NCBI RefSeq assembly: GCF_003217215.1
Contig: NZ_QJTD01000003.1
Location: forward strand, 62,001 to 126,000
Direction: 5' to 3'
DNA length: 64,000 nt
Source of the DNA: Winogradskyella epiphytica
GTDB lineage: Bacteria > Bacteroidota > Bacteroidia > Flavobacteriales > Flavobacteriaceae
In this document: in pieces, positions 34,079 to 42,379 of the stretch
Position numbering within the stretch: the first letter of the stretch is position 1
Layout: each line of letters opens with the position of its first letter
Program-made: the position numbers and the translations under genes
Notes under the pieces: model-generated
The model's input: the letters and a program-made list of their open reading frames with translations, nothing else
Told to the model about the DNA's origin: nothing
The model's database searches: none

Positions 34079-37000
34079 CGTTTTAATGTAAAGTGATTGG
34101 TATAGGTGCGTCCATCTTCTAATATAACTTTAAACCAATAGTCACTTGTTGGCATTTTAGCACCATTGTAAGTGCCATCCCATCCAGGACCTAAAGGGTC
34201 TAGTTCTTTTAAAAGTTTTCCATACCTATCAAAAATATAAATGGTTGCATTGGCTTGGAATTGTTCTGTAATTCCATAGACTTGCCAAAAGTCGTTAATT
34301 GAATCGTTATTCGGTGTAAAAAACTTAGGAAATCCTATTACCGAAATTAAATCTTCAACAACGCCACAATTATTTTTGTCTCTAACGTAAACGGTGTGCA
34401 AACCAGGTTGAACATTATTAAAAGTAGAACTGTCTTGATAAGGGCCGTTAACATCATCTAATGCGTACTCATAATTTCCTTCACCATTGACTATAACAGA
34501 GATTGAATTGTTTTGTGAAGCATGAACAATGTCAATATTTATAATGTTGGCAACGTTTGAAGGTAAAACAGTAATTGTGCGATCTTTGAAACAACCGTTG
34601 GTGTTCATTACCCGAACGTTATAAATTCCTGCCGCATTAATTTGTATTTCTGAAGTGGTTTCTCCTGTAGACCATTCATAATAATAGTTACTTGGGGAGT
34701 CTTCAAGAATACCGCCATTTATAGTTAAGGTTTCAGGAAATTGATTTAAGCAATAGTAAGTTTCAAATTCAGTAGCTAGATTAGGTAAGCTTAAAACTGT
34801 GAGTTCAATTTCACTGATGCCAAAACATGCGTTGGAATTTTCTACTCGTCCATAAATGGTTTGACTATAGGGAACTGTATTGGTAAACGTAGTTTCTAAT
34901 GGGTTGTTTTCTAGAAGTGCGTCCTCGTAAGTTTCATAGTAGGTTACATCTAAACCTATTGGTGAATCAGATAAAATAGTAGTTTCTGCATCCAAAAGAT
35001 TAAAGGCCATCAAGCCATCTTCGGTTCCGTCGATATCGCATAGGGTTAAGCTGGTATTGATTGAAGATGTGATATTAACCTCTAAGGAAACTTCACTAAT
35101 ATTAGAACAACCGGAATTTGTATTAATCACTCTTGCATATATAATTTGAGGGTTGAAATAATTCTCAAAGGCATCAGCATCTATACTGTTTTCTTGGTTT
35201 TCGGCATCCAATAATGATGTGTAAAATTCTACATTATGGTTAGAAATGTTATCGGTAATTTCACTGATGTGATTAGTGAGATTAAAAATTGTGAATCCTT
35301 CAGGAATGCCATCTTCATCACATTGCACAATAGATGTTTGATTAGCAATTGGAATCGGATTTATAATTAAACTGAAACTACCTGTTGAAAAACATGCTGG
35401 ATTTAGAGTGTTTTCTATCCTAACAAAAATAGTTTCATTGACAGCTGAAGTGTTGGTGTAATTTAAAGGAAGTTCATTGAAGCCATTGTTAGCATCATTT
35501 TGTGAAGCATGAAATGACACACGAGTTTGTGTCGCATCTTGGTCGCCTCGAATTGTTGGTATTAAGTCTCCAAGTTGAATTGTAGCGATGCCATCTGAAA
35601 CGTCCCCTTGATTATCACAAATTTCAAAATTATTTAATGAGTGGATTTTTGGTGTGTTAAAAATCTCAACATTAAAGGAGTTAACGGCAAAACAATTCGG
35701 GTTTTCAGAATTATAAACACGAACAAAAATAGTTTGAGGATTACTTATGTTGTTGTAAGGAAATGTAATTTCGTTTTCACCAGAAGTGGCTTCATCTTCC
35801 GTTTCGAAATAACTCACCTTGTAAATTAAGGGATCTTGATTTAATAAGGCTTCAGCATTTTTATGACTAAAGTCCAAACTGTAAAAGCCAATATCTCCAT
35901 TGTCGTCACATATAATTTCGTCGGAAAGTGAATAAACTATGGGAATATCAAAAACACCGACTACAGCACTTCCTTCAATTGGGCAATCTCCATTATTCGG
36001 TTCAATATACACCTCATAAAAACCAGGACTAGTAATAAATAATTCTGAAGAGGTTTCAGCTAATTGAACACCATCTAAAGACCAAATATAGTCTGCTCCT
36101 GCAATATCATCGGCTTTTAAGGTATAACTGTCGTTGGTACATAGATTTAGTTCAGTAGTGCTGATTCCATTTTTAATGATATCAATTTCCGAATTAAATA
36201 GAGATTGAATGAAAGGAGGTAAACCAATACGACTGACATTTTGGTTAGAACCATTAATATCTAAAAGGACACCATGCTCATCGTAATTTGCCGCTGATCC
36301 ATCAGCTTCAGGATTTTGGATAACTCCTAAGTGTTTTGAGAGTGTAGGATGGTTACTATAACTTAATTGTGCTCTGTAAATTCGTCTGTCAATACCTAAT
36401 TGTAGTGCTCCCGCCGAAATATCATTAGAGGTATGAATCACTTGGAGCGAGTTAGGAATGTTAGCACTCTCTAAATCCCATTGCAATACTTGACTTGTTC
36501 CTGTGCCTTCAATACCTTTGTTGATGGTAGCATAAGCTTTCTTAGTTTCAGCAGAAAACTCTACGCCATAAGGACTATCATTGTTTGTCGAAGCATATAA
36601 TTCTAAGGAATTTGAAATAATACCAGTTTCATTATCAAAATCAAAAAGATATATGCTTCCTCCAGAATTCCCACCTGTCACAGTAGCTTCACCAAAATTG
36701 GCTGATATAAGCTTTGATCCATCAGGAGAGGATTTAATATAACCTAAGGCATTCCGTCTGTAGCCTTCTAAAGGAATATTTGGACCTATTGTTGAAATAA
36801 CAGGAGTGGTTTCTACACCGGTCGCATCAATTTTAAAAGCATAAAATTTGTTGACAAAATGTGTTATTACCCAAAACGATGTACAGTCTTCAGCACGAAC
36901 TGCCGTAATTTTTTCTGAACATTTATATTGAATTTCTAAAGGGTCAGCAGGATCGTAGGTAACCAAATGTATGTTCTTTTCAGTGGGAACGACGTCTCCT

Positions 37001-37512
37001 AATCCATTATTAAGAGTCATATCAATCAGTGAGTAATTGAAACCATTATTAAAACCATCATCAGATTCTGGAACAGATCCGCCTTCTTCGTAAATACCGG
37101 TAAACTGATTTGGATATACAGAAGCGTTGTCATGATGTGGCTCATCAACCGTAAAAAGATAATATTTGTCTGGGTCGTTGGGTTTTGGAACTATTAGGCC
37201 TGAGGAAGTACTTGAGGGATCGCCTAAAAGACCAGTTCCGGCAGCATAATTGCCATTATCCATGATTTGATGATTTCGATTCCATACGGTTCGTCCATCA
37301 GAGTAAAAGCGTAAATTTCCATCCATATCAGAAAAGGAAGTACATCCTTCTAAGGTGTTAATCTGTCCGTTTGTAATAGCCGTAACTGTTCCCGATTCGG
37401 CATTAAAACGAAGACCAGCATTCTTGCCGAAATACCAGAATGAAGCCTCCTTTTGTCCAAAACATTGAGCAATAGAAAAGAGTATACATAAAATGAAACA
37501 AATCCTTTTCAT
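34075..37512 (-). CDS. type IX secreted protein with propeller-like head and four repeats
   Basis: A 1145-residue secreted protein. Signal peptide MKRICFILCILFSIAQCFG is followed by a large head (about 20-440) starting KEASFWYFGKNAGLRFN. Repeated blade-like strands there (GNLRFYSDGRTVWNRNH, GYIKSSPDGSKLISANFG, LYLFDFDNETGIISN-like) suggest a beta-propeller. A PKD/Ig-like domain (about 445-525), four roughly 94-residue modules (about 525-900), an Ig-like segment and the type B sorting domain (FFTPNNDSINDFW ... HFTLKR) complete it. It is the first gene of a three-gene operon, 105 bases after an ABC permease gene. Confidence 0.87.
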   Translation of the reverse strand: MKRICFILCILFSIAQCFGQKEASFWYFGKNAGLRFNAESGTVTAITNGQINTLEGCTSFSDMDGNLRFYSDGRTVWNRNHQIMDNGNYAAGTGLLGDPSSTSSGLIVPKPNDPDKYYLFTVDEPHHDNASVYPNQFTGIYEEGGSVPESDDGFNNGFNYSLIDMTLNNGLGDVVPTEKNIHLVTYDPADPLEIQYKCSEKITAVRAEDCTSFWVITHFVNKFYAFKIDATGVETTPVISTIGPNIPLEGYRRNALGYIKSSPDGSKLISANFGEATVTGGNSGGSIYLFDFDNETGIISNSLELYASTNNDSPYGVEFSAETKKAYATINKGIEGTGTSQVLQWDLESANIPNSLQVIHTSNDISAGALQLGIDRRIYRAQLSYSNHPTLSKHLGVIQNPEADGSAANYDEHGVLLDINGSNQNVSRIGLPPFIQSLFNSEIDIIKNGISTTELNLCTNDSYTLKADDIAGADYIWSLDGVQLAETSSELFITSPGFYEVYIEPNNGDCPIEGSAVVGVFDIPIVYSLSDEIICDDNGDIGFYSLDFSHKNAEALLNQDPLIYKVSYFETEDEATSGENEITFPYNNISNPQTIFVRVYNSENPNCFAVNSFNVEIFNTPKIHSLNNFEICDNQGDVSDGIATIQLGDLIPTIRGDQDATQTRVSFHASQNDANNGFNELPLNYTNTSAVNETIFVRIENTLNPACFSTGSFSLIINPIPIANQTSIVQCDEDGIPEGFTIFNLTNHISEITDNISNHNVEFYTSLLDAENQENSIDADAFENYFNPQIIYARVINTNSGCSNISEVSLEVNITSSINTSLTLCDIDGTEDGLMAFNLLDAETTILSDSPIGLDVTYYETYEDALLENNPLETTFTNTVPYSQTIYGRVENSNACFGISEIELTVLSLPNLATEFETYYCLNQFPETLTINGGILEDSPSNYYYEWSTGETTSEIQINAAGIYNVRVMNTNGCFKDRTITVLPSNVANIINIDIVHASQNNSISVIVNGEGNYEYALDDVNGPYQDSSTFNNVQPGLHTVYVRDKNNCGVVEDLISVIGFPKFFTPNNDSINDFWQVYGITEQFQANATIYIFDRYGKLLKELDPLGPGWDGTYNGAKMPTSDYWFKVILEDGRTYTNHFTLKR

Positions 37513-37617
37513 AAAATCTTAATACGCTAAATACATATAAAGCATACAATATAACCACAAGATATTAAAATACCTTCGTATTAGTTGGTAATGATAAAAA
37601 GGAAAGAATGAACGTTA

Positions 37618-38445
37618 TTATAAATCTCGCTTTTTTAATAATTGATAAGATAAGGAAACGAAAATAGCAGTCCAGCCTAAAACGATAGCAATCTCGTACC
37701 AGTGTACAGCGTAGTCATAGGCTAAATCATTCTTTTCAGGGAATTTAGTCATCGCTATTCGTTGTATGGGTTGGTTGATAAGATTATACATTGATTCTAA
37801 AGGCATAAAGTTTTTTACTTTAAAAGCGGCATCGGTCGTACCTGTGAAATAATAGGCAGCCCAAAATACTAACCATTCTACAATGTAAAGAATTACTAAA
37901 AAGGCCAAAGCAAAAGCGGAACGTTTAACTAACATGCCAAAGAATAGACACAAGCTAAAGAATCCAATAAGTTTTACACCATAAGCTAGTAAGAATTCTA
38001 TCTCTCTAAATATAATGGATGCTTCTGTATAACTCGAATAATACATCCCAATAACAAAAGTCGCTATACCAATTAATAGAGTAGCAGCCAAGGAGAAGAA
38101 TACAATGGTATAGAATTTAGAAAGAATAAATTCCTTCTTACTCAATCCGTCGATGAGGTTTTGTTTTAAAGTTTTGTTGCTGTATTCATTTCCAATCATG
38201 CTCACTACAACAATAGCAAAAAAGAATTTAAAATACGACGCAAAAAACGTGGTGATATGCCAAATTATAGGAAAATTAAAAATACCAAGTTCTCCTAATT
38301 CTAAAGTGAAAAAGTTAAAAAAGTTGATTTTTATTGACGATAAAATTAAGACAGTAAAAGGCAGGATGAAGGATATGAATATTAAAATTCGGCTTACTCT
38401 ATTGAGCCATAATTTTTGTAATTCTAATTGTACAAGACGTAACAT
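37618..38445 (-). CDS. ABC-2 type permease
   Basis: A 275-residue membrane subunit with six predicted helices, about at 18-38, 62-80, 105-130, 150-172, 178-198 and 245-265. The EYSNKTLKQNLIDGLSKKEFI segment after helix 2 is typical of ABC-2 permeases. It lies 59 bases downstream of its ATPase partner. The substrate is unknown. Possible roles for such pairs include lantibiotic or lipid export and resistance, but nothing here decides. Its proximity to the adhesin operon (105-base gap) may be coincidental. Confidence 0.85.
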   Translation of the reverse strand: MLRLVQLELQKLWLNRVSRILIFISFILPFTVLILSSIKINFFNFFTLELGELGIFNFPIIWHITTFFASYFKFFFAIVVVSMIGNEYSNKTLKQNLIDGLSKKEFILSKFYTIVFFSLAATLLIGIATFVIGMYYSSYTEASIIFREIEFLLAYGVKLIGFFSLCLFFGMLVKRSAFALAFLVILYIVEWLVFWAAYYFTGTTDAAFKVKNFMPLESMYNLINQPIQRIAMTKFPEKNDLAYDYAVHWYEIAIVLGWTAIFVSLSYQLLKKRDL

Positions 38446-38504
38446 ATATGGGTTGGTTTTACATAATTTCTATTGCTAAAAATTATGCTGATTTTGTAAT
38501 TGCT

Positions 38505-39401
38505 TTATTTTTTATCAGTAAGTTGAAGAAATTGTTCTTCTAAACTTTCTTTTCGTTTTACGAGATGAGAAAGGAAGATCCCTTGTTCGAACATGGTTTT
38601 GTTAAATTCTGAAGCTGACATAGGTTCGTTTAAAAACGCCGTGATTAATTCACCTTCAACCTTTACTTTTCCAATGTTTGAATGTACATCTAAGACCTTT
38701 AATAGTTCATCATGTTTTTCTGCTTTTAGTTCAAAAAAGCCATGACTGTTAATCATCTCGTCTACGCGACCCGAATATAATTTTTCACCTTTACGCAGTA
38801 CGACCACATGTGAACACACTTTTTCAACTTCATCCAAAAGGTGAGAAGCTAAAAGAATAGTAGTTCCGCTAGCTGCAATATCTTTTATAATTTGTCGAAT
38901 TTGATGAATTCCTTGTGGATCTAATCCGTTAGTTGGCTCGTCTAAAATTAGTATTTCTGGGTCATTAAGTAGGGCAGAAGCAATTGCTAAACGCTGTTTC
39001 ATTCCGAGTGAATAGGAGCTGAACTTATGATGTTTTCTATCCAATAAACCAACAACGTCCAACTTTTCGTCAATTTTACTTTTATCCACTTCTTTGATAC
39101 GGCAGACTAATTTTAAGTTTTGTTCCGCAGTCATATAAGGATAAAAGTTAGGTCGTTCGATAATAGCTCCCACTTGTTTTAAAGCGTCATGAGTTGTGGT
39201 ATTCCCATCAAACCAATGAAAATCGCCTTTTGTTTTATTTACTACATTTAAAACGATTCCTAAAGTTGTGGATTTTCCACTTCCGTTAGGACCTAAAATG
39301 CCGTAAACATTTCCCTTATGAATGGTAAAGCTTAAATCTTTTACAGCCGTTAAACGGCCGAATTTCTTTGTGAGATTATTAATGGTGAGGATAGTCTCCA
39401 A
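38505..39401 (-). CDS. ABC transporter ATP-binding protein
   Basis: A 298-residue ATPase read from TTG at 39401, giving METILTINNLTKKFG, the start I recall for close relatives. An in-frame TTG at 39428 would add nine residues; no ATG is available. Walker A is GPNGSGKST, signature YSLGMKQRLAIA, Walker B ILILDEPTNGLDP, switch histidine ASHLLDE. It is a Gram-negative homologue of the drug/lantibiotic exporter ATPases (CcmA/BcrA type). It forms an exporter with the permease encoded just downstream. Confidence 0.88.
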   Translation of the reverse strand: METILTINNLTKKFGRLTAVKDLSFTIHKGNVYGILGPNGSGKSTTLGIVLNVVNKTKGDFHWFDGNTTTHDALKQVGAIIERPNFYPYMTAEQNLKLVCRIKEVDKSKIDEKLDVVGLLDRKHHKFSSYSLGMKQRLAIASALLNDPEILILDEPTNGLDPQGIHQIRQIIKDIAASGTTILLASHLLDEVEKVCSHVVVLRKGEKLYSGRVDEMINSHGFFELKAEKHDELLKVLDVHSNIGKVKVEGELITAFLNEPMSASEFNKTMFEQGIFLSHLVKRKESLEEQFLQLTDKK

Positions 39402-39726
39402 AATGATTGGTTTTTGTGAAATTGTCAAAAACTCATTGTCTTAAATAGTTTTTAAACAATATCAATTGGTTATGTAGATAAGACGAGTGATATAAATGTT
39501 TGTTACAAAATATTTGGTTTTATTACATCGGGATATAAAAGTTATCGCATTTATTCATTTTTGTATTACTATAGAAATGAGTTAAACTCCAATTTTTAGA
39601 AAGAAAAAGGTCGGTTTTCTTATAAAAAAGCACTCTAAATGGCAATTTTTATATCATTTGCGAATAAATATCTAAAATTCGTATTAAAGATTTTCCTATT
39701 CATTTAGGAACTCTTAAATTTAGAAA
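39402..39726. other. divergent intergenic region
   Basis: About 325 AT-rich bases between two divergent starts. Minor inverted repeats are present (AAGAAAA / TTTTCTT near 39600-39620, CCTA...TAGG near 39693-39707). No exact TAnnTTTG was found in a convincing position and no small gene is supported. Confidence 0.4.
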
Positions 39727-40791
39727 ATGAATGATGATTTGAAAATTTCAAAACGAAAGCCAACGTATCCTATCTCTGAGAAATTAGATGCCTATTTGTC
39801 GGAATACCGACGAAATATAGACCTTCCTATTTTTTATTCAGATTTACTGCGTTTTCAAGGGTCTGTTGTAGTTTACGATCAAAATGATGAGGACACACTA
39901 TGGGTTCGAGTATATTATAATGATTATGAACGTGAGGAAATAGACATTAGCCTAAAGCAGGTTTATTCTAATTTGATTTCAGATGGAGGTAAAGGTATTT
40001 TAAAATATCTAAGTGTAGATGCTATTGACTTTTGCACCTTTGGAAATTCTAAACCTTTTAGAGTTAAAGTTCGTAATATTCTAAATGATAATTACACCTA
40101 TTTTTATGTAAAAACCGCGGATGCTTCTCGAGTTTATGGACTAGAATTGGAGCAAATGTTATCCCCATATCAGATTAACTTTTTGGTATGTGGAGATACC
40201 TTGATCGAAGAACATATTGCTGGAATTCCTGGAGATGTTTTTATAAACACCATGCTTCCTGATTGTAATGAATCTGAAAAAGCTCAAATCGCCAAAGAAT
40301 TTGTAAAGTTTAATGAGCGTTGTTTAATTCGACTTTTAGGTGATATGCGTTCATATAATTACGTGATTGTACCAACCCACGATTTTGATCATGTTGTATT
40401 TAAAATTAGAGCTATAGATTTTGATCAACAGTGTTATGAGGGTAATTTTAAAATTTACAAGCCACAATTTTTTAAAGAAAACTATAAAATGGTGGAATTA
40501 GTAGGTGAGAAAATCCAGAATGAATCTATCGATCAATATAAAATAGAAGAACGTTCTATCGTCGCAAAGCGCATGATTAGTTATCATACGCGACTTAATG
40601 CATTATTAGATTGTATGGTAGAAGATGAGATATCTATACCAAAACATATTGAAATGCTAAAAGAGGATATTTATGAATTTACTATGGATTTAAACTTTAG
40701 AAAAAGTGAAAATATGGGTGAAATTCTAAGAAATGCACTCGATTTTGTTAAGCGTAATTATGAAGATGTGAGTTTAAAACGATTTCTTTAA
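39727..40791 (+). CDS. conserved hypothetical protein, 354 residues
   Basis: An unrecognised soluble protein with no signal peptide or membrane helix. It opens with a basic stretch (KISKRKPTYPISEKLDAYLS) and has a mixed alpha/beta middle. Two phrases recall kinase-like folds: HIAGIPGDVFI and the acidic RAIDFDQQCYEGN, placed like a DFG/metal site, with an upstream KFNERCLIRLLGD. The C-terminal 90 residues are helical (IEERSIVAKRMISYHTRLNALL). A distant protein-kinase or HipA-like fold is my guess only. The 3' end overlaps the convergent gene by 4 bases. I believe similar proteins exist in other flavobacteria, but I cannot name a family. Confidence 0.6.
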   Translation: MNDDLKISKRKPTYPISEKLDAYLSEYRRNIDLPIFYSDLLRFQGSVVVYDQNDEDTLWVRVYYNDYEREEIDISLKQVYSNLISDGGKGILKYLSVDAIDFCTFGNSKPFRVKVRNILNDNYTYFYVKTADASRVYGLELEQMLSPYQINFLVCGDTLIEEHIAGIPGDVFINTMLPDCNESEKAQIAKEFVKFNERCLIRLLGDMRSYNYVIVPTHDFDHVVFKIRAIDFDQQCYEGNFKIYKPQFFKENYKMVELVGEKIQNESIDQYKIEERSIVAKRMISYHTRLNALLDCMVEDEISIPKHIEMLKEDIYEFTMDLNFRKSENMGEILRNALDFVKRNYEDVSLKRFL

Positions 40792-41306
40792 TTCCAATTT
40801 TCATCGAAATCTAAATCACTGTAATCATCAACGTCTAAATCGTCTTCGAATTCATTAAATAAATCTTCGTCTTCTTCAGCTTCAAATATTTTTTCTGGAG
40901 CTTCATCAGGAATTTGACCATGAACAAACATTAAATTAGGGTAGTCTGTACCTTCAGCTTCTTCAATGATTTCACCAAGTTCTACGTAAAATGTCCACAT
41001 ACTCATAAAATCGTAGACATAGATTAAACGAGTACTAGCTTCATGAACAATATCTTTAATGATAGTAGTTCCCATCATTTTGATTTCGTTGCCAGCTTCA
41101 CTGATGTCCATCATAGCAATTTCTTCACCTTGATTCCATTGCTCATCACTCACATAAAACGAAGCCATTTCCATACCGTCAAAACCAAAGGATTGGGTAA
41201 TAACATTGTGTAAATCTTCCATAGTGTCAGTTTCGCGAATTTCAATATCACGGAATACATCTTCTTCGGAATCGTTATCAAGTATAATTCTAAATCTGTA
41301 AATCAT
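40788..41306 (-). CDS. pRiA4b ORF-3-like (IS1096 passenger TnpR-type) protein
   Basis: A 172-residue acidic protein. The start MIYRFRIILDND and the segment TMEDLHNVITQSFGFDGMEMASFYVSDEQW are typical of the PF07929 family, often labelled plasmid pRiA4b ORF-3 or IS1096 passenger protein. Despite the label, no transposase or terminal repeat is nearby. The C-terminus is highly acidic (EDEDLFNEFEDDLDVDD). Its stop overlaps the stop of the convergent gene in a shared TTAA. Function unknown. Confidence 0.8.
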   Translation of the reverse strand: MIYRFRIILDNDSEEDVFRDIEIRETDTMEDLHNVITQSFGFDGMEMASFYVSDEQWNQGEEIAMMDISEAGNEIKMMGTTIIKDIVHEASTRLIYVYDFMSMWTFYVELGEIIEEAEGTDYPNLMFVHGQIPDEAPEKIFEAEEDEDLFNEFEDDLDVDDYSDLDFDENWN

Positions 41307-41326
41307 TGTTCTGGTTTAAGAATTTG

Positions 41327-41334
41327 CAAAGATA
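41327..41334 (-). promoter_or_regulatory. -7 element of the pRiA4b-like gene
   Basis: Minus-strand TATCTTTG, exact TAnnTTTG match, 20 bases before the ATG at 41306. It lies in the short gap after the ctaA gene (ends 41345), so this gene can be transcribed apart from the upstream pair. Confidence 0.5.
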
Positions 41335-41344
41335 TAATTTATGT

Positions 41345-42379
41345 TTAAGCTATGGCAGTTTTATCAACACTTCTACGACTACTTTCTAAAACAATGTAAA
41401 ATTGAATTCCAATTAAGATAGTTGCTATAACTAAGTGTAAGGTCTGTGTAGAAAATGGGAAATCGAAGTAGTACATGGCCATGCCTGTTAGAATTTCGAG
41501 TGCAATACAAACTAGTACCCAATCTAATTTAGTATAACCTAAGTGCTGTTTTTTATTTCTGTAGTATAACCAAACATTAACAGCTAATACAAGAATGGAA
41601 AGCGTTCTGTGTATGTAAAAATCTAATGTGGGATTGTCTAACCACAGCGATTTTATATAGCCAATAGCTTTCACTTGTTCATCGACATGTTGGCGAACTT
41701 GCGTTCCTAAAACAATCTGAACTAAAGTTAAAAGGGTTGCAAAAATGAGAACATTTTTAAATAATGGGTCAAATTTCACCAATTTGAATTTCTCTTTAGA
41801 GATAAAAATGAGATATAAAATAACGGCAACAATGACTAGCGCCATAACCATATGAATAGTGATTTTGAAAGGGGCTAAATTAGAATCAACCACTGTTTTA
41901 CCTAGCCAAGCCTGAAATCCCATGGCAACTACGGTGAAAATAGATAGCAATAAATAACGTTTTCTATCCTTCCAAAGCCATATAGACATTATGGTAAAAA
42001 TCAAAATTGGAATTCCAGATAATGCTCCAGAAAGCCTATTAATATATTCTACCCAAGTGTGAACTGGATTAAAGGTAGCGTAATCGTGAGCGGTATATTT
42101 ATTCCAGTGCGATAAATCTAATGATTCTCCCGAAGTAAAATTTTCTTTTGCAACTTGAAGTGTTTCATCTACAATAATCACCACTCCTTTTTTATAATCG
42201 TGGTTGGGTTTAAATTGTAATTCAGAAAGTTCAGTTGGTGGAATGTAGTATCCAAAACATTTTGGCCAATCCGGACAGCCCATACCAGAACCTGTCATAC
42301 GCACTACAGCTCCCGCAATGATCACTAAATAAACGAGCACCAATGCGACTTTTACTGTTTTTCTAAATTTTACTTTCAT
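41345..42379 (-). CDS. ctaA: haem A synthase (COX15/CtaA)
   Basis: A 344-residue membrane enzyme that oxidises the haem O methyl group to give haem A for cytochrome oxidase. Seven to eight helices are visible. It has the conserved start LVYLVIIAGAVVRMTGSGMGCPDWPKCFG, an EYINRLSG haem-ligand region in the periplasmic half, a second-half LGTQVRQHVDEQ and a DFYIHRTLS histidine. The order matches the long Bacteroidetes CtaA type. The start codon overlaps the stop of the CCA gene by 4 bases (ATGA), an unusual pairing that indicates co-translation. Confidence 0.93.
   Translation of the reverse strand: MKVKFRKTVKVALVLVYLVIIAGAVVRMTGSGMGCPDWPKCFGYYIPPTELSELQFKPNHDYKKGVVIIVDETLQVAKENFTSGESLDLSHWNKYTAHDYATFNPVHTWVEYINRLSGALSGIPILIFTIMSIWLWKDRKRYLLLSIFTVVAMGFQAWLGKTVVDSNLAPFKITIHMVMALVIVAVILYLIFISKEKFKLVKFDPLFKNVLIFATLLTLVQIVLGTQVRQHVDEQVKAIGYIKSLWLDNPTLDFYIHRTLSILVLAVNVWLYYRNKKQHLGYTKLDWVLVCIALEILTGMAMYYFDFPFSTQTLHLVIATILIGIQFYIVLESSRRSVDKTAIA

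Noticed and set aside
17149-37512. Tandem repeats as a CRISPR array or VNTR
   Set aside because: The repeats are protein modules of about 280 bases with diverged DNA sequence, not short identical repeats with spacers.
40788-41306. Insertion sequence or plasmid remnant, suggested by the IS1096/pRiA4b family label
   Set aside because: No transposase, terminal inverted repeats or direct repeats are near, and the neighbours are ordinary chromosomal genes. The label is historical.
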